Assembly (NCBI GenBank): GCA_902557995.1
Contig: CACECL010000008.1
Location: 1-36,822 of the forward strand
Source of the DNA: an uncultured Pelagibacteraceae bacterium
Lineage (GTDB): Bacteria; Pseudomonadota; Alphaproteobacteria; Pelagibacterales; Pelagibacteraceae
Direction of reading: 5' to 3'
Length of the DNA stretch: 36,822 bases
Shown: positions 27,199 through 35,303 of the stretch, one piece after another
Layout: each line of letters starts with the position of its first letter
Numbering within the stretch: the first letter of the stretch is position 1
Translations under genes and position numbers: made by a program
The notes under the pieces: model-generated
What the model saw: the letters and a program-made list of their open reading frames with translations, nothing else
Told to the model about the DNA's origin: nothing
The model's database searches: none

Positions 27199-28365
27199 AT
27201 GAAAAAAAAAATTGCAATATTAGGTTCAACTGGTTCAATTGGAAAAACATTATTAAAAATTATTGAAAAAAATAAAAAAAATTTCGATGTGGTATTGCTT
27301 ACGGCTAATACAGATCATAAAACTTTATTAAAACAGGCAAAAAAATTTGATGTTCAAAATCTTATAATTAGCGACTTTAAAAGTTATAAAGTTTTAGAAA
27401 ATAAAATTAAAAAATCAAATGTAAAAATTTTTAATTCTTTCAATTCAATAAATAAAATTCTAAGTAAAAAAATTGATTATGTAATGAGTTCTATAGTAGG
27501 CATACAGGGTTTAGAACCTACCTATAGAATAATAAAATTTACCAAAAATATTGCGATAGCAAATAAGGAATCGATTATTTGTGGATGGGATTTAATCAAT
27601 AACGAATTAAAAAAAAATAAAACTAATTTTATTCCAGTTGACTCAGAGCATTTTTCAATGTGGTACGGTCTATTTAAACTTAATTCTGAAAATATAGAAA
27701 AGATTTTTCTTACAGCATCTGGCGGACCATTTTACAAGTTTCCTCTTAGCAAATTTAAAAAAATTAGTGTTAAAAAAGCTATTAATCACCCAAATTGGAA
27801 AATGGGAAAAAAAATCTCTATAGATTCTGCTACAATGATTAATAAAGTTTATGAGGTTATCGAAGCCAAAAATATTTTCAATATTTCTTACAAAAAAATA
27901 AATATTATTATTCACCCAAAATCATATGTGCATGCAATATTAAAATTTAGCGATGGACTTATAAAGATCATTGCACATGACACCACGATGAAAGTTCCAA
28001 TTTTTAATACACTTTTTTTTAAAACTAATTTGAAATTAAAAACAAATAAATTAGATTTTAAATTACTAAATGACTTAAATTTCCAAAAAATCCATTCAAA
28101 TAGATACCCGATGATTAATATACTTAAATTGTTACCTGAAAATCATTCATTGTATGAAACTGTAGTTGTCTCTGCAAACGATACTCTAGTAAATCTTTTT
28201 TTGGAGAAAAAAATTGGCTTTTTAGACATATACAAAGAATTAATTAAGTTTATTAAATTAAATGAGTATTTAAAATACAAACATATAAAACCTAAAAAAA
28301 TAAATGATATTATTAATTTGAATAAATATGTTACTACAAATATAAAAAAAAAGTATATTGTTTAG
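27199..28365 (+). CDS. dxr: 1-deoxy-D-xylulose 5-phosphate reductoisomerase
   Basis: Second step of the MEP isoprenoid pathway; converts DXP to MEP with NADPH and a divalent metal. In the 388 residues: the NADPH loop GSTGSIG at 9-15, the NKESIICGWDLI region, the metal/substrate motif PVDSEHFSMW, the TASGGPF loop, and NHPNWKMGKKISIDSATMINK (written in part). Length is normal. It supplies the same isoprenoid route used by UppS two genes upstream. A 12-base gap separates it from bamA; the RseP protease gene often found there is absent. Confidence 0.95.
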   Translation: MKKKIAILGSTGSIGKTLLKIIEKNKKNFDVVLLTANTDHKTLLKQAKKFDVQNLIISDFKSYKVLENKIKKSNVKIFNSFNSINKILSKKIDYVMSSIVGIQGLEPTYRIIKFTKNIAIANKESIICGWDLINNELKKNKTNFIPVDSEHFSMWYGLFKLNSENIEKIFLTASGGPFYKFPLSKFKKISVKKAINHPNWKMGKKISIDSATMINKVYEVIEAKNIFNISYKKINIIIHPKSYVHAILKFSDGLIKIIAHDTTMKVPIFNTLFFKTNLKLKTNKLDFKLLNDLNFQKIHSNRYPMINILKLLPENHSLYETVVVSANDTLVNLFLEKKIGFLDIYKELIKFIKLNEYLKYKHIKPKKINDIINLNKYVTTNIKKKYIV

Positions 28366-28377
28366 AAAAATAATATC

Positions 28378-30618
28378 ATGACAAAAACTCTATTTAAAAC
28401 ATTTATTATTTTACTCTTAAGTATTCTATGTATTAAGGCTGAAGAGATTAAAAAAATAGAGGTAATAGGTAACGATAGAATATCCAAAGACACAATAATA
28501 ATGTTCGCAGATATAAATGATCAAGATCTGACTAAAGATGACTTAAATAAAATTTTAAAAAATTTGTATGACTCAAATTTTTTTGAAAATGTAGAAGTAT
28601 CAATTTTAAATTCTTCTTTAACAATTAAAGTTAAAGAACATCCAATAATCGATCAAATTTTCATTGAAGGAATTAAAAATAGTAAATTAAATGATTTAAT
28701 ACTGGATAATATATATTTCAAACCAAGGTACTCTTTTAATAATTTTTTTTTAGAAGAAGATAAAATTAAAATTTCAAATACTTTGAAAAATCTTGGATAT
28801 TATTTCTCCAATGTTGATATTTTTACAGAGACTATTGATGATCAAAATAAAATAAATTTAATTTATAAAATAAATCTTGGTGAAAAAGCTAAAATTAAAA
28901 AAATTTATTTCACAGGTAATAAAGTTTATAAAGATAGTAAATTAAAGTCATTAATTATAAGTGAAGAATATAAACCTTGGAAGTTTATTTCAGGAAAAAA
29001 ATATTTAAATGAAAATACAATTCAATTTGACTTAAAGTTATTAAAAAACTTTTATTTAAATGAAGGCTATTATGATGTCAAAATTAATTCTTCTTTTGCA
29101 AAATTAGTAGACGATAAAAAATTTGAATTAATTTATAACATTAATGCTAATAATAAATTTTTTTTTAATAATATTGAACTGAAATTACCTGATGATTTCT
29201 CTTCTGATAATTTTTCTGAAATCTATGAATTGTTTAACAATTTAAAAGGTAAACCTTACTCAATCAATAGAATTGAAAATATACTTTCTTCTTTAGATAA
29301 AATTAGTACCAATGAACAATTTGAGTCTGTTAAGTCTATTGTTGAGGAAAATATAGTTGAGGATAAAATTGATCTTAAATTTATAATTCAAGAAACAAAA
29401 AAAGTTTTTGTTCAAAAAATTAACATATTTGGAAACAATATAACTAGAGAAAGTGTTTTAAGAAATCAACTTGAAGTAGATGAAGGTGATCCTTATAACG
29501 AAATTTTATTAACTAAATCTATCAATAATCTTAAAAGTTTAAATTTTTTCAAATCAGTAAATTACAATATTCGTGATAGTGAAATATCAGAAGAGAAAAT
29601 AATTGACATTTCAGTAGAAGAAAAAGCTACTGGTGAAATTATGGCAGGTGCTGGTTTTGGTACTGGTGGTAGCAGTATTACAGCAGGAGTAAAAGAAAAT
29701 AATTATTTGGGAAAAGGAATTGCTCTTAACACCAACTTAACAATAACGGATGATACAATACGTGGAATGTTTTCTTTAACAAATCCGAACTATAAAAATA
29801 CTGATAAATCGGTTTACACATCTATAGAGTCATCTGAAATTGATAAATTATCTGATTCTGGATATAAAACCAATAAAACAGGCGCATCATTTGGAACTAA
29901 GTTTGAATTATATGATGATTTTGATTTAGGTTTAGGCATGAATTCATTCTATGAAAAAATTGATACTCATAGTAGTGCCTCTGCTTTACAAAAAAAGCAA
30001 AAAGGAAATTATTTTGATAATTTTTTAAATTTAGAATTAGATTATGACAAAAGAGATCAAAAATTCCAAACTTCAGAAGGATTTAGAAGTTTTTATGGTA
30101 CAAACATACCTTTAATAAGTGACTCAAATACATTTACAAACCTTTTTACTTTCACAAGATATAATAAATTTCTTGACAAAAATGTATTTAAATCCTCTTT
30201 TTATTTTAAAAGCTCAAATAGTATAACTGGTGAAAATATAAAATTATCTGAAAGGATTACTATACCGTCTAAAAGGTTAAGAGGTTTTGAATTTGGAAAA
30301 GTAGGGCCTAAAGATGGCAATGATTATATTGGTGGCAATTTTGTTTCTGCAGCAAATTTTTCATCTTCTCTTCCGCAAATATTTGAAAATTCACAGACAA
30401 CTGATTTTTCATTATTTTTAGATATAGCAAATATATGGGGTGTTGATTACGATTCAACTATTGATAGTAAGTCTCAAGATATAAGAAGCTCAATAGGAAT
30501 TAGTTTAGATTGGTTTAGTGCCGTTGGTCCTTTGAGCTTTTCTCTATCTCAACCAATTACCAAGTCTTCGACCGACAAAACTCAATCATTCAGATTTAAT
30601 CTTGGTACCACGTTTTGA
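28378..30618 (+). CDS. bamA: Outer membrane protein assembly factor BamA
   Basis: Core of the Bam machine that folds beta-barrel proteins into the outer membrane. The 746-residue precursor starts with a signal peptide (MTKTLFKTFIILLLSILCIKA, likely cut before EEI). About 400 residues of repeated POTRA domains follow; each has an IxxIxxxGN strand such as KIYFTGNKVYKD and VQKINIFGNNITRE. The C-terminal barrel has the conserved LRGF motif at 634-637 in RLRGFEFGKVGP and ends with a terminal aromatic-containing strand FRFNLGTTF. Its stop overlaps the next ATG by one base (TGATG). Confidence 0.95.
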   Translation: MTKTLFKTFIILLLSILCIKAEEIKKIEVIGNDRISKDTIIMFADINDQDLTKDDLNKILKNLYDSNFFENVEVSILNSSLTIKVKEHPIIDQIFIEGIKNSKLNDLILDNIYFKPRYSFNNFFLEEDKIKISNTLKNLGYYFSNVDIFTETIDDQNKINLIYKINLGEKAKIKKIYFTGNKVYKDSKLKSLIISEEYKPWKFISGKKYLNENTIQFDLKLLKNFYLNEGYYDVKINSSFAKLVDDKKFELIYNINANNKFFFNNIELKLPDDFSSDNFSEIYELFNNLKGKPYSINRIENILSSLDKISTNEQFESVKSIVEENIVEDKIDLKFIIQETKKVFVQKINIFGNNITRESVLRNQLEVDEGDPYNEILLTKSINNLKSLNFFKSVNYNIRDSEISEEKIIDISVEEKATGEIMAGAGFGTGGSSITAGVKENNYLGKGIALNTNLTITDDTIRGMFSLTNPNYKNTDKSVYTSIESSEIDKLSDSGYKTNKTGASFGTKFELYDDFDLGLGMNSFYEKIDTHSSASALQKKQKGNYFDNFLNLELDYDKRDQKFQTSEGFRSFYGTNIPLISDSNTFTNLFTFTRYNKFLDKNVFKSSFYFKSSNSITGENIKLSERITIPSKRLRGFEFGKVGPKDGNDYIGGNFVSAANFSSSLPQIFENSQTTDFSLFLDIANIWGVDYDSTIDSKSQDIRSSIGISLDWFSAVGPLSFSLSQPITKSSTDKTQSFRFNLGTTF

Positions 30619-31127
30619 TGTTTTATTTTAAAAAATTAATTTTTTACTTTTTTTTATTTCTGTATGTTTCAAGTGCTCAATCAGCAGAAAAAATTGTTTA
30701 TTTAGATATCGATCAAGTTCTTAACACAACTATATCTGGAAAGAAAATTATCGATAATCTTGAAAACATAAGAAAAGAAAACTTGAAAAACATAAAAAAT
30801 AAACAATTTGCTTTAAATACAAAAAAAGAAAAAATAGAAAAGCAAAAAAATGTACTTTCAGAGGAAGAATTTAAAAACCAGATAATATTGCTTGAAAATG
30901 AAATTAGAGGATTTAACGAATATAGTAAAAAAATCTCTATTGAATTTGATAAAAAAAAGCAAAATGAATTAGATGAATTTATGAAATTTATTTCACCAAT
31001 TATCGAAAATTATATTAGAGAAAAATCTATAACTATAGTTTTGAATAAAAAAAATATATTTATTGCTAGTAAGGAATATGACATAACAAGCGATATAATT
31101 AATATTGTAGATAAAAATGAACGATAA
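30618..31127 (+). CDS. skp: OmpH/Skp-family periplasmic chaperone
   Basis: Likely periplasmic holdase that escorts unfolded outer-membrane proteins to BamA. Using the ATG at 30618 (overlapping the bamA stop as TGATG) the product has 169 residues. It has a signal peptide (MFYFKKLIFYFFLFLYVSSAQSA, written in part: hydrophobic core 9-18, cut near residue 22), the IVYLDIDQVLNTT strand typical of OmpH proteins, a lysine/glutamate-rich coiled coil from about 40 to 125, and a closing strand (SITIVLNKKNIFIAS). Sequence identity in this family is always low; position after bamA and the fold pattern make the call. Overlaps fabZ by 11 bases. Confidence 0.85.
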   Translation: MFYFKKLIFYFFLFLYVSSAQSAEKIVYLDIDQVLNTTISGKKIIDNLENIRKENLKNIKNKQFALNTKKEKIEKQKNVLSEEEFKNQIILLENEIRGFNEYSKKISIEFDKKKQNELDEFMKFISPIIENYIREKSITIVLNKKNIFIASKEYDITSDIINIVDKNER

Positions 31128-31575
31128 AAAATTAAAACTAAGTAAAAATGATATAATAAATTTATTGCCACATAGAGATCCAATGTTATTGATTGATGAA
31201 CTTTATGATATAAAAAACCTTCAGTCAGCAACTGCCGTTGTAAATGTAAAAAAATCAAGTTTTTTTGTGCAGGGACATTTTCCAGATCAGCCAGTTATGC
31301 CTGGTGTTCTAATAGTAGAGTCATTTGGTCAAGCTGCTGCTGCATTAACCGCCCATGGTCTTGATAAATCTACATATCAAGATAAATTAGTTTTTTTAAT
31401 GGGCGTTGAAAAAGCGCGATTTAGAAATCCAGTAATACCTGATTGTAAATTGATACTTAAAATCGAGGCTATCAGATCACACGGTCGTGTATGGAAATAT
31501 AAAGGCGAAGCCTTTGTCGATAATAAAAAAATGGCAGATGCTATTTGGTCTGCAACAATAGTAGACAAGAAATAA
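31117..31575 (+). CDS. fabZ: 3-hydroxyacyl-[acyl-carrier-protein] dehydratase FabZ
   Basis: Dehydrates 3-hydroxyacyl-ACP in type II fatty-acid synthesis and competes with LpxA/LpxD for hydroxyacyl-ACP. The 152-residue hot-dog protein has PHRDPMLLID at 18-27, the catalytic GHFPDQPVMPG with H54, and E68 in VLIVESFGQA; these two positions have the same numbering as in E. coli. It lies between skp and lpxD, whereas in many proteobacteria lpxD comes first. A 51-base gap containing a hairpin follows. Confidence 0.96.
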   Translation: MNDKKLKLSKNDIINLLPHRDPMLLIDELYDIKNLQSATAVVNVKKSSFFVQGHFPDQPVMPGVLIVESFGQAAAALTAHGLDKSTYQDKLVFLMGVEKARFRNPVIPDCKLILKIEAIRSHGRVWKYKGEAFVDNKKMADAIWSATIVDKK

Positions 31576-31606
31576 ATAGCAATAAATATTGATAAGTTAT
31601 TTCTCT

Positions 31607-31624
31607 TTGCTTTGATAAAAGCAA
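31607..31624 (+). promoter_or_regulatory. Perfect 7-bp hairpin just before lpxD start
   Basis: TTGCTTT at 31607-31613, loop GATA, and AAAGCAA at 31618-31624 form an uninterrupted 7-base-pair stem in the 51-base gap between fabZ and lpxD, ending two bases before the lpxD ATG. There is no U-run after it, so it is not a standard terminator. It could affect translation initiation of lpxD or mark an RNA-processing site. A chance hairpin in AT-rich DNA is possible. TTGATA at 31589-31594 with GATAAA at 31614-31619 is a weak promoter-like pair with a long 19-base spacer. Confidence 0.4.
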
Positions 31625-31626
31625 TT

Positions 31627-32607
31627 ATGTCTAATCCTTTTTATAAAAATCAAGGACCTTTTACTATTAATGAAATTTTAAAATCAATTGGTTTAAAAGA
31701 TAATCATTTAATTAAGGATGAGACTGTTTCAGATATTAAAGATCTTAATAGTTCTAATAAAGATAATATTACTTTTTTTCACTCAAAAAAATATAAAGAT
31801 ATTGCTAAAAATACAAAAGCATCTTTTTGCATTACTAATGAAGTATTAAAAAATGAGCTTCCAAAAAAATGTGTTCCTATAATTGTTAATAATATTTTGG
31901 TTTCTGTGTCTAAAGTGACTTCTAAATTTTATCCAGACTCCATTAATGATCATTTTGACAACACTACAGTTCAAATAAGTAAAACAAAGTTTAAAGATAA
32001 AGTAAAATATGGTGAAAACGTCCTCTTAGGTGAAAATGTGTCAATTGGTGATGGTTGTTTAATTGGCCACAATACTATTATTGAAAAAAATGTCTCAATA
32101 GGAGATAATTGCTCTATAGGATCAAATACAATTATAAGAAACACCATTATAAAGCAAAATGTAAATATTTTAGATAATTGTGTTATTGGTAAGCATGGAT
32201 TTGGTTTTTTTCCGTTAGATGGTAAAAATTTGAGATATCCTCATATCGGTATTGTTTTGATTGAGGAAAATTGTGAAATTGGATGTGGCTCAACTATTGA
32301 TAGAGGATCTTTATCAAATACAATAATAGGTAAAAATACTTATTTAGATAATCAAATTCATATTGCACATAATGTTAAAATAGGTGCAAATTCAATAATA
32401 GCTGGTCAAGTAGGTATCGCAGGTAGTTCTATAATTGGAAATAATGTTAAAATTGGGGGTCAAGCAGGAATTTCAGGTCATTTAAAAATTGGAGATAATG
32501 TTGAAATTGGAGGTGGTTCAGGAGTGATAAAAGATATTCCAGACAACACAAAGGTAATGGGTTATCCAGCAAAAAATATAAGAGAATTTTTAAGAGAAAA
32601 TAAATGA
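31627..32607 (+). CDS. lpxD: UDP-3-O-acylglucosamine N-acyltransferase LpxD
   Basis: Third step of lipid A synthesis: adds a hydroxyacyl chain to the 2-amino group of UDP-3-O-acylglucosamine. I chose the ATG at 31627 (MSNPFYKNQGPFTINEI, 326 residues) over an in-frame TTG at 31612 that lies inside the hairpin. The N-terminal domain binds the uridine; from about residue 125 there is a left-handed beta-helix of hexapeptide repeats (GENVSIGDGCLIGHNTIIEK). H248 in IHIAHNV is the likely catalytic base, equivalent to E. coli H239. Overlaps lpxA by ATGA. Confidence 0.95.
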   Translation: MSNPFYKNQGPFTINEILKSIGLKDNHLIKDETVSDIKDLNSSNKDNITFFHSKKYKDIAKNTKASFCITNEVLKNELPKKCVPIIVNNILVSVSKVTSKFYPDSINDHFDNTTVQISKTKFKDKVKYGENVLLGENVSIGDGCLIGHNTIIEKNVSIGDNCSIGSNTIIRNTIIKQNVNILDNCVIGKHGFGFFPLDGKNLRYPHIGIVLIEENCEIGCGSTIDRGSLSNTIIGKNTYLDNQIHIAHNVKIGANSIIAGQVGIAGSSIIGNNVKIGGQAGISGHLKIGDNVEIGGGSGVIKDIPDNTKVMGYPAKNIREFLRENK

Positions 32608-33386
32608 TTCACAAAACAGCAATTGTTGATTCAAAAGCTAAAATATCTGAAGACGTTACAGTAGGCCCTTTCTCTGTTATTGGTTCTGATGTTGAAATTG
32701 GCAAAGGTACTAAAATACAATCACATGTAAGTATTATTGGAAATACAAAAATAGGAAAAAATAATAATATTTATCCATTTGCATCATTAGGAAATGACCC
32801 GCAAGATTTAAAATATAAAGGTGAGAAAACAAAACTGGAAATTGGTGATAATAATAAAATAAGAGAATATGTGACAATTAACCCTGGAACAAATGGTGGT
32901 GGTGGATTAACAAAAATTGGAAACAATTGTTTATTTATGGTTTCAGCTCATATTGCTCATGATTGTTTTGTTGGAAACAACGTAATTCTAGCAAACAATG
33001 TACCATTGGGTGGTCATGCGCACATAGATGACAATGCTATAATTGGTGGTAATTCAGCTGTTCAGCAATTTACCAGAGTAGGCAAATCAGCAATGATAGG
33101 AGGAATGTGCGGTGTTGTAAGAGATATAATCCCATATGGAATAGCACATGGAAATAGAAGCGTTTTACAAGGATTAAATTTGATAGGTTTAAGAAGAAAA
33201 AACCTTCCAAATAAGGAAATAATAACATTAAGTGATGCTTATAAAGAAATTTTTAAAAACGAAAATCTTACAGAAAATTTAAAAAATTTATCAAATGAAT
33301 TTAAAAACAATCAATTAGTAGCAGAAGTAATTGGATTTATAGAAAAGGATAAGAGAAGACCGATTTGCACACCATTTTCAAAATAA
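32604..33386 (+). CDS. lpxA: UDP-N-acetylglucosamine acyltransferase LpxA
   Basis: First step of lipid A synthesis, 3-O-acylation of UDP-GlcNAc by hydroxyacyl-ACP. The 260-residue protein is a left-handed beta-helix of hexapeptide repeats (VTVGPFSVIGSDVEIGKG) with SAHIAHDC at 114-121, where H119 matches the catalytic H125 of E. coli, and a C-terminal helical part after GNRSVLQGLNLIGLRRK. Length is normal (262 in E. coli). ATGA overlap with lpxD; one base separates it from lpxI. Confidence 0.97.
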   Translation: MIHKTAIVDSKAKISEDVTVGPFSVIGSDVEIGKGTKIQSHVSIIGNTKIGKNNNIYPFASLGNDPQDLKYKGEKTKLEIGDNNKIREYVTINPGTNGGGGLTKIGNNCLFMVSAHIAHDCFVGNNVILANNVPLGGHAHIDDNAIIGGNSAVQQFTRVGKSAMIGGMCGVVRDIIPYGIAHGNRSVLQGLNLIGLRRKNLPNKEIITLSDAYKEIFKNENLTENLKNLSNEFKNNQLVAEVIGFIEKDKRRPICTPFSK

Positions 33387-33387
33387 A

Positions 33388-34173
33388 ATGATAGGTTTAT
33401 TTTTAGGTGACACTGATTTTTCAGAAATAGTATTAAAAAAGGTAAAAAAACAAAATAAAAAATATTTTATTATAGATTTTTCAAAAAAAAATAAATTCAA
33501 AAGGGACAAGCATTCTTTTAGAATAAGTATTGGAAAATTTGGAACAATAATTAATTTAATTAAACAAAAAAAATGTAAAAAAGTTTTGTTTGCAGGTAAA
33601 ATTGCAAAACCAAAATTTTCCTCTTTAAGGTTAGATTTTAAAGGTATTTATTATATGCCAAGTGTGATCAGAGCCGCTAAATTAGGTGATGCAGCTATAA
33701 TAAAATCAATAATAAAAATTTTAAATAATGAAGGAATAAAAGTCATTAGCTCTATATTTTATAATCCAGAGCTATCTTTAAACAAAGGTTGTTACACTCA
33801 AACAAAGCCGAATAAACAAGATTTAATATCAATTAAAAAAGGGAAATTTTTTTTTAATAAAACAAAAAGTCTAGACCATATTCAAGCGTTAGTGGTTAAA
33901 GGAGATAAAATTTTAGCTAAAGAAGGAAAAGAGGGTACAAAAAAAATGTTATCACAATTAAAAAAAAAATCAGATGGTATTTTAATTAAATTACCTAAAA
34001 AAAAACAAGATCTGAGAATGGACTTACCAACAATCGGTTTACAAACTTTTAAGGATGCTAAAAAATTTGGATTACGTGGTGTAGTTTTACAATCAAAAAA
34101 AAATATTTTTTTAGATAAAAAAGAATGCATTAAATTTGCTAATAAAAACAAGATATTTATTAAAATTATATGA
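33388..34173 (+). CDS. lpxI: UDP-2,3-diacylglucosamine diphosphatase LpxI
   Basis: Hydrolyses UDP-2,3-diacylglucosamine to lipid X. LpxI (former DUF1009) replaces LpxH in alphaproteobacteria. The 261-residue product has the N-terminal LFAGKIAKP strand, LGDAAIIKSIIKILN near 99-113, AKEGKEGTKKML at 177-188 and MDLPTIGLQTF at 211-221; D212 is probably the catalytic aspartate known from the Caulobacter enzyme. It lies between lpxA and lpxB, its classic slot, and overlaps lpxB by ATGA. Confidence 0.94.
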   Translation: MIGLFLGDTDFSEIVLKKVKKQNKKYFIIDFSKKNKFKRDKHSFRISIGKFGTIINLIKQKKCKKVLFAGKIAKPKFSSLRLDFKGIYYMPSVIRAAKLGDAAIIKSIIKILNNEGIKVISSIFYNPELSLNKGCYTQTKPNKQDLISIKKGKFFFNKTKSLDHIQALVVKGDKILAKEGKEGTKKMLSQLKKKSDGILIKLPKKKQDLRMDLPTIGLQTFKDAKKFGLRGVVLQSKKNIFLDKKECIKFANKNKIFIKII

Positions 34174-35303
34174 AAAAAATATTCATACTCACAGGAGAAC
34201 CTTCTGGAGACAAATTAGCTTCAACGGTTATTTCTAAGTTAAAATCTCAAAATCCTAATATTGAATATTCATCTGTTGGTGGAAATCATTTAAAAAAATT
34301 AGGAATTGAAAGTATTTTTAATTTAAATGAAATAACTTATCTAGGTTTTACGAGTATTTTATTAAATATATTTAAAATTAGAAATAAAATTAACTACACT
34401 GTTAATGAAATAATAAAATTTAACCCTGATATATTATTTTCTGTTGATAGCCCTGATTTTACTATGCGTGTTGCCGAAAGAGTTAAAAAAATTAACAATA
34501 AAATTAAAATAATTCATTATGTGGCTCCACAAGTTTGGATATGGCGAAAAAATAGAGTAAAAAAAATTAAAAAATATATCGATCATATTCTTCTATTATT
34601 TGACTTTGAAAAAAAATATTTTGATGAAGAAAATATTAAAAATACTTTTGTAGGACACCCATTAATTGAGATTAATCAAGATAATAAAAAAATTGTTGAA
34701 AATATAATTCCTAAAGATAAAAAAATTATATCAATCTTCCCTGGAAGTAGAAAATCTGAAACAGACGTATTATTAAATATTTTAATTGATTTTATAAAAC
34801 TAATGAACAAAAGATATAATAATTTTTATTTTTACTTTCATGCAACTGATGAAAATAAAAATTTAATTTTGTCAGAAGTTAAAAAATTTAATATTGAAAA
34901 TGTTGATGTAGTTTCAGATGAGGGCATTAAATCCAAAATTTTATCTAATTCAGTTTTTGCTGTATCTAAATCCGGTACAGTTTCACTGCAAATTTCAAGC
35001 TTAAATATACCTTCTATAATAATTTATAAACTCAGTTTTATAAATTTTATGATATTCAAAATGTTAGTTAATGTTAAATTTGCAAATATAATTAATATTA
35101 TCAATAATCGTGAAGTCATTCCTGAATTGTTACAAGGCGAATGTAATGCTGATGAAATTTATAAATCTGTAATTTATCTTTTAAAAAACCCTGACCTTAT
35201 CAAAAAACAATTATCTGATTGTTCAAAAACATTAGAAGGAATTAGATCTAAAACTTCTTCATCTGAAGAGGCTTGTTTTGTTTTAAGAAATTATCTTAGC
35301 TAG
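34170..35303 (+). CDS. lpxB: Lipid-A-disaccharide synthase LpxB
   Basis: GT-B glycosyltransferase (GT19) that joins lipid X and UDP-2,3-diacylglucosamine into the lipid A disaccharide. The 377-residue protein has TGEPSGDKLAS at 8-18, SVGGNHLKKLG, SVDSPDFTMRVAE, YVAPQVWIWR, FVGHPLIE, FPGSRKSE and the acceptor-side region SKSGTVSLQIS, all in the expected order. The last seven codons, stop included, overlap the 3' end of the convergent gltX by 21 bases, with no terminator between. End of the long plus-strand gene run. Confidence 0.96.
   Translation: MKKIFILTGEPSGDKLASTVISKLKSQNPNIEYSSVGGNHLKKLGIESIFNLNEITYLGFTSILLNIFKIRNKINYTVNEIIKFNPDILFSVDSPDFTMRVAERVKKINNKIKIIHYVAPQVWIWRKNRVKKIKKYIDHILLLFDFEKKYFDEENIKNTFVGHPLIEINQDNKKIVENIIPKDKKIISIFPGSRKSETDVLLNILIDFIKLMNKRYNNFYFYFHATDENKNLILSEVKKFNIENVDVVSDEGIKSKILSNSVFAVSKSGTVSLQISSLNIPSIIIYKLSFINFMIFKMLVNVKFANIINIINNREVIPELLQGECNADEIYKSVIYLLKNPDLIKKQLSDCSKTLEGIRSKTSSSEEACFVLRNYLS

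Noticed and set aside
31607-31624. The lpxD-proximal hairpin as an intrinsic terminator
   Set aside because: No run of T follows the stem; the lpxD start codon does.
31612-31626. TTG start for LpxD five codons upstream
   Set aside because: It falls within the hairpin and adds MIKAI before a better ATG that gives the family-like N terminus.
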